Positions 1 to 9,610 of a DNA stretch of 64,000 nucleotides are shown here, one piece after another. Source of the stretch: Prorocentrum cordatum (Eukaryota > Sar > Dinophyceae > Prorocentrales > Prorocentraceae); contig CAUYUJ010016298.1 in NCBI GenBank assembly GCA_963575745.1, forward strand, positions 55,398-119,397. The letters are read 5' to 3'. Within the stretch, counting starts at the first letter, position 1. Every line of letters begins with the position of its first letter. The translations under genes and the position numbers were made by a program. The notes beneath the pieces were generated by a model. The model was not told the origin of the DNA and ran no database searches. It saw only the letters and a program-made list of their open reading frames with translations.

Positions 1-89
1 GTCCAATTTGTTTGCAAGGAATTCGTAAAAAAGTGTTATGCTAGAACAGAGGATGTCCCCACATAGTGTTTTTTTCACCCGGGAACCTC

Positions 90-1170
90 AGGAGGGTCGA
101 TACCAGCCCCCCTGGGATAGTGCAAATTCATATTTAGGATGGACATGTGGTGATTTACATACCCGAAAGGGGTAGCGACAACTCCAGGGGGGGTGAGTCT
201 ATTTTCTCTTCAGAAAGGAGAATGAAATTTCTGTTCGCAATGAGTTCTCCACTCCACTGCTCGCGAAAACATCCCACCCACCCACCCGCAAGTTGGTTTG
301 CAGAACCTCTTAAGACCGTGACGGTGGGTACCACATGGCACTTGGCGACGACACCGACGCCGACGACGACAGCGACAACGACGACGACGACGACGCCGCC
401 GACACCGACTACGACGACACCGAGAACGTCTCCGACGACTTCGACGACGACAACGACGACGACGACGACGGCGACGACGACGCCGACGACGCCGACGACG
501 ACGACGACGCCGACGAGGACGACGACGCCGCCGACGCCAAGACGACGAAGACGACGACGACGACGACGCCCGACAACGACGACGACGAAGAGGGAGGAGG
601 GAGGACGACGACGGTCGCAACGACGACAACGACGAGGGAGCAGGGAGGACGGCCACGACGACGACAACGAAGAAGGAGGGAGGACGGCGACGCCGACGAT
701 GACAACGACGAGGGAGGAGGGAAGACGACGACGACGACGACAACGACGGCGACGAAATAGGAGGGACAACGACGAAACGCCGACGAAGACGACAAGGGAG
801 GAAGGACGACCACGGCGAAAACGACGACGGAAACGACGCCGACGCCAAGACGACGAAGACGAAGAAACACAAAGGACGACGACGGCGACGACGACGACGA
901 CGCGGGAGGAGGGAGGACGGCGACGACGACGACGCAATATTGCGCGCGCACGCTTTTGATGAAAATCAGTGTTGCGAAACTGTGTGTTTTTGTATGTTTG
1001 TTGGACACTCGGTTTTGATATACGTCCGAAACCGAAGGTTCTTGAAAGATTTCGCCATGCGCGCGCGAGGACGCGCGTGTGAGCACTTCGTCCCGTTTTT
1101 CTGTTGCAGGGGATTCTTGAACACTTATGGTTTCTGAGAAACGAGAATGCGCGCATAGTATCGATTGCAA
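90..1170. repeat. Copy A of a ~1.1-kb tandem duplication
   Basis: This segment is repeated in order at about 1180-2320. Shared landmarks are a CATATTTAGGATGG block near 130, a CCACTGCTCGCG block near 255, an AACCTCTTAAGACCGTGACG block near 304, a long GAC-type microsatellite (344-940), and an AT-richer tail with TTCTTGAAAGATTTCG-like sequence near 1040. Divergence between copies is moderate, so the duplication is not recent. No protein-coding function is visible: the long open frames are translations of the triplet repeat. Confidence 0.8.
344..945. repeat. GAC/CGA triplet microsatellite with GGGAGGAGGG interruptions
   Basis: A near-continuous run of GAC units interrupted by GGGAGGAGGGAGG islands. 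It reads as poly-Asp, poly-Thr or poly-Arg in its three forward frames and is open in several frames at once, so none of these should be taken as a gene. Confidence 0.95.
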
Positions 1171-1179
1171 AGGATGGCG

Positions 1180-1799
1180 GGGGGGGGGCTGATATCAGCC
1201 TGGCTGGGATAGTACGAACTCATATTTAGGATGGGCGATGGGGCAGAACCAAATGCAAATTGCAAGACGAAAAGGTGACCCGTTAATTCCTGGGGGGGTA
1301 GGGTCTATCTCTTTCTGTCTTGAAGCTGTCCCCTCCACTGCTCGCGCAAACATCCCACCCTCCCACCCGCAACTTGGCCGCAAAACCTCTTAAGACCGTG
1401 ACGGTGGGTAACAGATGGCACTTGGCAGCACCACCGACGCCGACGCCGACGACGGCAGCGACAACGACGACGACGACGACGCCGCCGACAACGACTACGA
1501 CGACACCGAGAACGTCTCCAACGACTTCGACGACAACGACGACAACGACGACGACGACGACAACACCGACGACGACGACGACGACGACGCCGACGCTGAC
1601 GCCGACGACGACGACGACGATGACAACGCCGACGACGTCGACGACACCTCCGACGACGACGGCCGCGCCGCCGACGACGACGACGACAACGACGACAGCG
1701 ACGACGAACACGACGACGACGTAGCCAACGAAGACGACGACGACGAGGGAGCAGGAAGGACGGCGACGCCGACGACGACAACGACGAGGGAGGAGAGAA

Positions 1800-1861
<62 letters not shown>

Positions 1862-2320
1862 CGACGAAATAGGAGGGACAACGACGAAACGCCGACGAAG
1901 ACGACGACGGAGGAAGGACGACCACGGCGACAACGACGACGGAAACGACGCCGACGCCAAGACGACGAAGACGACGACGACGAGGAAAGACAGAGGACGA
2001 CGACGGCGACGACGACGACGACGAGGGAGGAGGGAGGACGGCGACGACGACGACGACGCAATATTGCGCGCGCGCTTTTGTTGAAAATCCGTGTTGCGAA
2101 ACCTTGTGTTTTTGAGCGTTTGCTGACACACGATTTTGAAATCCTTCCGAAAACAAGCGTGTTTGAAGGATTTCGGCATGCGCACGCGACGACGCGCGCG
2201 CGCGCATGTCGCCCCATTTCTTGCAGAAGATTCTCGCGACGGCACGCGCGCAAGGGCGTTCGAAAGATTTCGACACGCGCGCGCGCGAAGCCCGTTTAGT
2301 AGCATTTTCTGAGAGAAAAA
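1180..2320. repeat. Copy B of the ~1.1-kb tandem duplication
   Basis: Same landmark order as the copy starting near 90: CATATTTAGGATGG near 1219, CCACTGCTCGCG near 1335, AACCTCTTAAGACCGTGACG near 1384, then a GAC microsatellite (1437-2062) and the GATTTCGGCATGCGC tail near 2170. Its GAC tract is longer, including an almost pure run at 1798-1863, consistent with independent slippage after duplication. Confidence 0.8.
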
Positions 2321-2324
2321 ACGA

Positions 2325-2572
2325 TGGTTTCCTTAAGATTTCGCAAGAGCGCGCGCGTCAGCTGTTTTAGATAATCAATGGTGCGACACCATCTGTGTTT
2401 GTATGCTTTTTTGGGGGAAACTCGATATCGAAATCCTGCCGAAACCGAAGGTTCTTCAAGGATTTCGGCACGCGCGCGCGACGACGCGCGACTGCGCATT
2501 TCGCCCCACTGTTGCAGGGGATTCTTGAACACTTCTGATTGTTTATAAGCGAGAATGCGCACATGTTTTTTT
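2325..2572. repeat. Third, partial copy of the duplicated tail
   Basis: Only the AT-richer tail of the 1.1-kb unit is present here, without the GAC tract. The ACCGAAGGTTCTTCAAGG block near 2445 and TTGCAGGGGATTCTTGAACA near 2512 match positions near 1032 and 1104 in copy A. The copy ends at the module at 2572. Confidence 0.7.
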
Positions 2573-2690
2573 CCCAACCATCCTGTGGTGTTGGGTCCTC
2601 GTTTTGAAGAGACTTCGCCCCGCGTTCCCACTCCTCCCCCCCCTCCTCCCCCTCCCCCGTCCTCCCCCTGCTTGCCTTTGCTCTCCGCGT
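2572..2690 (-). repeat. Conserved terminal module plus purine-rich tract (composite satellite end)
   Basis: Read on the minus strand, a G/A-rich tract (2690-2630) leads into an ACGCGGGG block and then CTTCAAAACGAGGACCCAAC followed by ACCACAGGATGGTTGGGA (to 2572). The same module, in the same order after a satellite array and a purine tract, recurs at 50680-50737 and 62655-62714 on the plus strand. Its function is unknown. Confidence 0.8.
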
Positions 2691-2694
2691 GTCA

Positions 2695-3036
2695 ACCACC
2701 TCGGCGTACCCCTCGCACGTTCCGCGGCCCCATAGGGAACTCCACCGAAGGCCTCAGCGCCACCGCCCGCATGCGTCAGCCACACCCACTTCGGCACACC
2801 CCTCACACGCTTCGTGGCCTCATAGGGAGCTTCAGCGAAGGCCCCAGTGGCTGCGTTCGCATGCGCCCGCCGCACCCATTTCGGCACACCCCTCACACGG
2901 TTCGTGGCCCCATAGGGAGCTCCACCGAAAGCCCGAGTGGCTGCGTTCGCATTCGCCCGCCGCAGCCATGTCGGCACACCCCGCACACGGTTCGTGGTCC
3001 CATAGGGAGCTCCACCGAAGGCCCCAGTGGTTGCTG
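2695..3036 (-). repeat. 90-bp satellite, short array (about 3.8 units)
   Basis: Minus-strand units each carry the core GGTGGAGCTCCCTATGGGG, then a CCACGAACCGTG-type segment. The unit length is 90 bp, the same subfamily as the array at 62880-64000. Because 90 is a multiple of three, the frames stay open across units and make spurious long ORFs with repeated Ala-Phe-Gly-Gly-Ala-Pro-Tyr-Gly. Confidence 0.9.
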
Positions 3037-3070
3037 GTAAGAACATGGTAAGCAGACTAAGCGAGCCCAC
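3034..3070 (-). repeat. 37-bp dispersed segment shared with 31171-31207
   Basis: The minus-strand sequence begins GTGGGCTCGCTTAGTCTGCT and continues TACCATGTTCTTACCAG. The first 30 bp are identical to 31171-31200 on the plus strand, and the next seven differ at one base. In both places the match stops at CCAG and the sequence diverges. Here it borders the 90-bp array; at 31 kb it borders the truncated LINE. Confidence 0.85.
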
Positions 3071-3240
3071 AGGTAGGATTCAGATGCGTAAAAAACATAA
3101 CATGAAGTTGCGCAAACACACATTTACAAAATCTAACAACTCACACGCTGATGATGTAGTTTTCTAAGAGAACAGCTTTGTCGCAGTTGCAAGACAAACA
3201 TTCGTCGACCAAACGCGCACTTCCAAGGTTTGGGCTCAGA

Positions 3241-3275
3241 CCAGGTTGGCTCAAGATTCGCCATTGTGGCTTGAG
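3241..3275 (+). other. Two tandem, degenerate spliced-leader-like relics
   Basis: CCAGGTTGGCTCAAG (3241-3255) is followed three to four bases later by GCCATTGTGGCTTGAG (3260-3275). Both resemble the 3' part of the dinoflagellate spliced leader, GCCATTTTGGCTCAAG (about 13 of 16 matches each). Tandem, decaying leader copies are a known trace of repeated mRNA retroposition in dinoflagellates. Each match is imperfect, so chance similarity is not excluded. Confidence 0.45.
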
Positions 3276-3599
3276 ATGTTAGCGCTTTTGCGCGCCTTCG
3301 GGCAGTTCCGCGCCGCCGCGCTTGGGCCTCCAGCGTCGGGGGCCCAGGCGCCGCGCATTGGGCCACGAGCACGCGTGCTCGCGAAATGCCCCAAGCATCT
3401 CCCGACGCTGCTTGGGGGAAACACGATTTGCACCGCCCACAGCGGCGCCCGCGCGGACGTCGCTTTGTTGTCGCGCGTCGTCGGCGCACCCCAGAGGCCG
3501 TTGCAGCTACGCAACAACGCACGTTCAATGTTGAACGCGTGGGCGCGTTGCTTCTTAGTCGGCGAGAACGCCCCTTTGAGGCAACGCCGTCGCGACTGA
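3276..3599 (+). CDS. Possible retroposed gene or pseudogene, 107 aa, unknown function
   Basis: An ATG follows the leader-like relics directly and opens a 107-residue frame ending in TGA at 3597-3599, followed immediately by nine A residues. The layout (leader relics, ATG, stop, A-run) looks like a reinserted processed mRNA without UTRs. The protein is Ala/Arg/Pro-rich with no recognisable domain. The opposite strand is also open over the same bases, and part of that reading may be a dispersed repeat. I treat the coding call as tentative. Confidence 0.3.
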   Translation: MLALLRAFGQFRAAALGPPASGAQAPRIGPRARVLAKCPKHLPTLLGGNTICTAHSGARADVALLSRVVGAPQRPLQLRNNARSMLNAWARCFLVGENAPLRQRRRD

Positions 3600-5280
3600 A
3601 AAAAAAACTGTTCCATCATCACACGAGGCCCTCCATGCCTTCTCCCTCCACCTTCCTCCCGTTCGCTCCCTTCTGCCCCCACCCCCCGCCCTCTCCGCCC
3701 CTTGCTCTTCCTGCGGCAGCGTCCCTCTTCAGTCCGCCCCCGCCCTATTGCAGACCTGTCCTGTCGGAGTCCGCCCCCCTTTCTCCTGGCCTATCTTCTC
3801 GTCGTTCTGCCTTCCTCTTGGCTCGGCGCCGCGGCTCTTCCAGGCGCCGTCGCGTTCGCCGTGCGTCGCCGTCGCCTCTTGATTTTCTCCTCCTCCTCCT
3901 CCCTCAACCACCCTGATCGTCCACCTCCCTCTCCTCTCTCCTCCTCCTCCTCCTCCTCCTCCTCCTCCTCCTCCTCCTCCTTCTTCTACTTGTACTCGTC
4001 CTCGCCCCCCCCATGTCCTTCCAGTGCCTCGTCCTCTTTCTACTCCTCTTCCTCATGGCACGCGCCGTCGCCGCCGCATTTCCCTTCCTGATGGGGGGGC
4101 GGCCCCGCCGCGGCACTGCCGCCGGGGCTCGGCGGCGATGGAGGACCGCCGCCTCCATGAGCACGAAAATGGGTAAGGGGGGATAGTTGAGAAGGAAAGA
4201 CGTCATGAGGGAGCCTGGGGCGGATGGCAGGGAAGAGCGGCGAGGGGGAGCACAGGGCTCGACGCGGACAGGGATCGCGACAAAGAAGGCGAGGACGAAG
4301 AGGAGGAGAGGAGGGCCTCCTGAGGAGGAGAGGGAGGAGAAGAACGACGAGGAAGGAGGAGGAGGAGGACGAGGAAGAGGGGAGGGAAGAGGAGGAGGAG
4401 GGGGTGGAGAGAGGAAGAGGAGGATGAGGAGGAGGAAGATGCAGAGATGCCGAGGGCAATGGCAAGGGCTGAGAGTCGACCATTTGCCTCCACCACCTCG
4501 ACGCGCGCTCCCTGCGGGCGTCCGCCGGCGGCAGGCCGACAGAGGGAATGCCTCAAAAGCCATTTCATTTTCGGGAGGCGGCGAAGGGGGCAGGAGGAGG
4601 AGGAGGGGGAAGAGGAGGAGGAGGAGGAGAAGGAGGAGGAGGAGGAGGAGGAGGAGCGGAGGGGGAAGGAAGGAAGGGGGAGGTCCAGAGGAGGCAAAGG
4701 ATGATAAGCAAGAATGCCATGAGGACGACGATTCGAAAGAGGAGGGTGAAGAGGATTGAGGGGGAGAGAATGAGGAGAATACCAGGAAGGAGAATGACGA
4801 TGAGGAGGAGGACGAGGAAGTAGGAGGGGAGAAGACGAGGGCATAGAGAGAGAGAGAGAAAAACAAAAAAAAAAAGATAGAGAGAGAGAGAGGGAGAGAG
4901 AGAGAGAGAGAGATGAAGGAGGAGGAGGAGGAGGAGGAGGAGGAAAATAGGGAGGAGGAAGGGAAACATCAACTGAAAAAAAATGCAGATCGGCCCCAGG
5001 GTATCCTCCTCCCTCTTCTCCTCATCCTCTTCGCGCTCCTGCTGCGCCTCCAAGCGTCTCCTCCTCCTCCACCTCCTCCCCCTGTTCCTCCTCTTCCGTG
5101 CCCTCCAAGCCCCTCCTCCCCCCCCCTCCTCTTCTGTGCTCTCCTCCTCCTTATCTTATGTCGTGTCCGTGCACCTTGCCCTTCCCACCCACCCCATCCC
5201 CCTCCCCCTCTCTCCCTGACCTCCTCTTCTCACGGGCCCATGTGGCATTGCCCTCCTGCAAAAGAGGGCGGCGATGCAAC
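3600..5280. other. Low-complexity intergenic DNA, no gene seen
   Basis: Pyrimidine-rich sequence with a (CTC)n run at about 3938-3985, then purine-rich DNA (4250-4835) with GGA runs at 4590-4655, a GA dinucleotide run at 4845-4915 and a GGA run at 4916-4945, then pyrimidine-rich sequence again to 5220. All long frames here are Ser/Leu/Pro or Glu/Arg/Gly shadows of the simple repeats. Confidence 0.8.
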
Positions 5281-7980
5281 TCATTCCGACTTCTTGCTGA
5301 AGAAGTCTGTGAGCTTCCGCTGCTTCGCCGCCGGGGCCGCCCCCTCGTCCTGGGCGGGCGGCGGCGGGGGCGGGAGGCTGCACGGGCGCCAGAGAGCCAC
5401 CGAGGACACCTTGTCTTCCCACAGTTTCATCAGCCTCATGAGAGGCACCAGCTGGCGACCCACCGCGGGGACCGCCATGGTGTTCCCCTGCGCAACCACG
5501 AGAACGCGAGGCGGCACGACCCCCACCAAGCCCTCGGGCTTGAACCCCATGACGCGGCACCGTTCCCCCATGGCCATGTAGCGGCCGTGGCCGCTGACCT
5601 TGCCGAGGACGGGCCCCAGCAGCCACGGGTACTCCGTCTTCGCGGTGAAGCACGAGACGGAATCCACGTGGAGGTACTGGCCGAAGACCCGCGTGGGCGA
5701 GCGCGTCAAATCGCACATGCCCGCCGTCCCCTCGGGGACGCACTTGGACTGCCAGAGCGCATTGTAAGCCTTCAAGGCTACACTCGCCAAGGAAAACGGA
5801 GGGGGGAGGAGGGGCTGGAGGAAGGGTGGGAGGGGCGGAGGACGGAGGAGGGGGAGGAGGAGGAGGAGGAGGAATAACACTCGCTGCAGAAGCGAGGAGG
5901 GAGAGGGGGGAGGGGGGAGTAGGGGGAAGGGACGGGGCAACCGATACCGAACATAAGGTGATCGGCCTCCAAGTTCGAGAAGAGCCTAACACATCCTTGT
6001 GTGCGAAAGGCAGAACCAACGGACATGAACACGGCATCAGTGGCCGCCGAAGGACGGGACATGGAGGGGTGAAGAGAGCGTCGCTGCCGAGTAAAGGAAA
6101 GGGCGCCGCGTCGATCCTCAACCCAAACCTCCTCCTCCTCCAAAGCCCACCACTACTCGGAATGACGTTTCGGCGTTTCCTGGACAACGCGAGGCTGGCT
6201 GACGAAAACCGCGTTTTCTCTCGTGGCAGGGGCACGGTAACATGTAGTAACGGTTTCCCCCTGGGGCCTGGACGTTGCCGCGAAGGCCCTGGGCCGCGGG
6301 CAACGGATCCCCCTGGTGACGCTCGTCCAGAAAGTCCGCCAGCTTCACGGGCCCCAGCGGGGCCAAGCTCTTGATGGGGGCTGCGATGTCCACGGCGTCT
6401 CGGAGCGGACGCAACACCATGGATCGAATGCCCAAGATGTAGATGCGAGCCCGCTTCGCGGGCAGCCCGTCCGAGGTGCTGGTGACTCCATTCCAAGTGG
6501 CATGGAAGTCCTGCGACAGCTGGGAATGCAAACGGGTCTCGAGGCCGGGGGGGGGAGGGGGCGCAACCCTTCGAACACCGAGGCAGATTCCGCTTCGGGG
6601 CGTCAGGACCTACTCGTCACCACTTGAGGTTAGAGGTTGAAAGAAGGGAGGCGGGGTGGAGCGAGGAAGAGGGGCTGAGAGGAGGAGGAGAAGAAGGAGA
6701 AGGAGAAGAAGGAGGAGGAGCGGAAGGGGTAGAGGGGGAGGACGAGAATGAGGAGGGCAAGGCGATCCTGCTCCTCCTCCTCATCATCATCCCTCCTCTT
6801 CCTGCGCTCTGCCTGCGCCTTGGAATGTCCGTCGCGGATCGCGGCCCCTGCGCCAAAGCCCGTTCGGGCAGAGGCTCCACGCTGTGCGAGACATCCCCAA
6901 GCCTGGCCCAGGCACAGGCAGGTAGAGGAGGGATGAGGAGGGGAAGGAGAAGGAAGGGGAGGAGGAGGAGGAGGGTGAGGAGGAATCGCCCTGCCCTCCT
7001 CCTCCTCGCCCTCCTCCTCCTCCACCTCCTCCACCTCCTCCATCCTCCTCTTCTTCTCCCCCCTCCTTGTCCCTTTCCAAATCCTCCTTCTCCTCCTCGT
7101 CCTCCTCAGTATTCCCCCCCATCCTCGCCCTCCCACTCCTCTCGCCCTCCTCTTCCACCAGTGCCTCCTCCCGCTCTTCTCGTGCCTCCTCTTCCCTCCC
7201 TCAGCCCCCCCGGGCCCCCCCCCCCTCGCTCCTCGCCAACAACCCTGTCCTTCCACCCCCGCTCCCATTCGTGGCCCACGCGGTCAGGCATGTGGTTCTT
7301 GAACCACGGAAGGATCTCTGCAAAGAGGGTCGCGGGTTGCCGCTTGCATTTCATGGCGATGCCCTTGACATTCTCAAGGCAGAACCATTTCAAGCGCTTC
7401 CCTCCCTGCCAGCGAAGGAGATCCAACATGCGCAAGCAGACCTGCGGCCAGGAGCCGCAGCCGGGGCAGATGCTGGACGCGGGCGGAGGGCAACGGGACA
7501 TGAAGGAGGGAGCAACGAGGATGTGGGTTGGAAGGGGGAATCGAAGGAGGGAGGAAGGGGGGATGAGGGAGGGGGAGGGGAGAGGGTGAACGCGGAGGGG
7601 GAGAGGGTGAGGGAACGAGGACATGAGGGAGGGCGGAGGGGGCTGTCCCTGCGGCTGCTGATACTGCTGGTCTTAGCTCGCAGCGTCCCTCCTCCTCATT
7701 TGTATCCTTATCGTCGTCAACTCTCTGTCTGTACTCTTGCGCCCTTCCATCCTCATCCTGATCCCTCCTTCCGTCTCAACCTCCACCATCCCCATCGAGA
7801 GCAGCTACTCGACGGTTCGACACGAGCGCGCCTGCGCGCGATCGTCTTCGAACGTCTTGCGGGACCCGAGGAAAGACCAAGGAGGGCAAGGCCATCCGCA
7901 AATGAAACCGTCCGTCTCGTAGAACGTGCCACCCTCGACGGCCGAGCCGTCAGCAGTCACCCTGAGGTTGAGGATGCCCC
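5281..7980 (-). CDS. C5-cytosine DNA methyltransferase with C-terminal PIP box (intron-containing)
   Basis: Catalytic motifs occur in canonical order along the minus strand. An exon entering at about 7980 after GGCAG holds motif IV (GWPCPPWS, then TFEDDR; the Cys is the nucleophile). Exon 7441-7280, after CCGCAG, holds motif VI (FCLENVKGI). An exon from about 6537 holds motif VIII (LPAKRARIYILGIR). The last exon, 5777-5281 after GTGTAG, holds a target-recognition-like stretch, ERCRVMGF, motif X (GNTMAVPAVGRQL) and the C-terminus QRKLTDFFSKKSE. The enzyme should transfer methyl groups from S-adenosylmethionine to cytosine in nuclear DNA. I could not find the motif I (SAM-binding) exon, and small exons between 5.78 and 6.25 kb remain unresolved. 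The terminal PIP box suggests recruitment to PCNA during replication or repair. The family is confident; exon borders other than those stated are approximate. Confidence 0.75.
5299..5322 (-). other. PIP box (PCNA-interacting peptide) coding segment
   Basis: Encodes QRKLTDFF, an exact match to the QxxLxxFF consensus, five residues before the stop (SKKSE follows). Position at the extreme C-terminus and a basic tail are typical of strong PIP boxes such as those of p21 and FEN1. In animal DNMT1 the PCNA-binding segment is N-terminal, so this placement is unusual. Confidence 0.8.
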
Positions 7981-7984
7981 CTGC

Positions 7985-9600
7985 CGCCCGGGCCCGCGCG
8001 CGGCGGCTGGGAGGGGGGGGGGGGGGGGAGCGGCCGCAGGCAAGAGTGCGCCAGGAAGACAGCGAGGAGAAGGATGGGGAAGGTGGGAGGGCAATGAGAC
8101 AAGGAGAGCAGAAAGGGAAAGGTAGGAGAGCGAGAGCCTCCCACATGAATGAGCACTCTTCAAGAGCGGGGTCCGCCACTGAGAGGCAATGAGACAAAGA
8201 GGTCCAGCAAGGACTTAGGGAGGAGAGGAGGATGAGGACTGGAGGAGATGAGGACTCGAGGAGGTGAGAAGGAGGATGGGGAGGAGAAGGGGTAGGATGC
8301 GATCCCCCCCACCAACTCTCCACATCACATGGCAGCGCAGTTGCTCCCCAGCGGTGCTCGTCCATCCTTCCTCCTGCTGTCATTGCTGCGTGTTGTTGCT
8401 GATGCTGCTGCTCCTGCTGATGCATCCCATGCAGGCCCTCCCGCGTGCAGCTCCTGCTCCCGTTGCTGGCGCCCCCCATCCTCCTTCTCCTGCTTCTCCT
8501 GCCCCTTTCTGGTCCTGCTCCTGCTCCATCTTCTCCTGTCCACCATCCTCATCCCCCATCGTCGCTACCCTCCTGACCCCCGTCTCTGTTTCTAACTGCG
8601 CCCTGTCACTCTTTTGGCGTGAATGTGAGCCCATGCACGTCCTAACCAGCTCCACTTTTGCCCCTCGTGAGATCCCCCATTTGTTCAGACCCCGACAGAA
8701 ACAGCTTCGCTTCCAAAGCGACGACGCTGCCCAAATTAATTTGCGGCCGTGGGCCCTGCCACTCCACCACGCAGGCGAACGAGAGAGGCAGGCGGGCGCC
8801 GCGCACTGGCCACGCAACTTCTCACAGTTGTCTTGGCCCCTGCAGGTTGCTGAAACCCCAGAGTTAGAAAAGTATCAGGTGCAGCTGCGTCTTGGCCGTC
8901 GCCCCCTCCCCCTCATCCTCCCTCTCTCCTCCTCCTCCTCCTCCTCCTCCTCCTCCTCCTCCTCCTCCTCCCCCCTCATCCCCTCCCCCGCCGCCGTCTT
9001 CCTCCCTCTGGCCCCCCTCCTCCCCGTCGCCCCCATCTCCTCTCCACTCCCCCAACCCCTCAAGCTGAAACGAAGGGTCCCTCTCAGACCCCCTACCCTG
9101 CGACGTGCGGCAGGATGGCCGGGCAGCAGCTGAACGCGGAGCAGACCGACGACTGCGCGCTGCCTGGCGAGCGGAAAGGCCAGCACCGCCAGAAGTAAAG
9201 TGGACAGAGCGGCGGCGGCGGCGGCGAGGGAGAGGAGAGGCGAGCACGAGCGTATAAAAGAAAACACAATGAGAGTTTCGAGCCGCGCGAACCGCCAAGA
9301 GGATGACGACTGGGCCAGGGAGCACGCGAAAGGTTGAATCGCAAATGCGAACGGAGAGGAGCCTGGCAAATGAAGCGACATAGCAGGTGCGTTACTCGAG
9401 GTTGATAGAAGAAGGCCGAGTTGGATTGCCAGATAAACCACGGGAGAGGATGGAGGGAGGGCCGGGAGAGAGTCAGGGAAGAGAGGGGGCAGCGGCCTCG
9501 AGGAGCAGGACGGGGGATCGGAGGAAAAGCTAGATCAGATCGGATGGGGGGGAGAGAACTGCTAGCGGTAGCAGCTGCCAACTGCGGCGCCGCGAAGACC
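7985..9600. other. Upstream or intronic DNA of the methyltransferase; no exon securely placed
   Basis: The missing N-terminal exons of the methyltransferase should lie here or further up. A minus-strand frame at about 8650-8830 (containing VVEWQGPRPQINLG) looks protein-like but has no clean borders. A (CTC)n run sits at 8928-8970. The rest is low-complexity or unremarkable. Confidence 0.5.
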
Positions 9601-9610
9601 ACCCACGCGC

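Noticed and set aside
147-2305. Several 200-340-residue ORFs on both strands
   Set aside because: All are translations of GAC triplet repeats (poly-Asp/Thr/Arg/Val/Ser) and are open in many frames at once.
2543-3070. 175-residue minus-strand ORF with Gly-Ala-Phe-Gly-Gly-Ala-Pro-Tyr repeats as a repeat protein
   Set aside because: It is the 90-bp satellite, which keeps all frames open; the reading runs into the purine tract and terminal module, and the same peptide appears from non-coding arrays elsewhere.
6800-6910. Extra methyltransferase exon (after GGGCCAG, minus strand)
   Set aside because: Acceptor-like site present, but none of the three frames resembles the methyltransferase segment expected between motifs VI and VIII.
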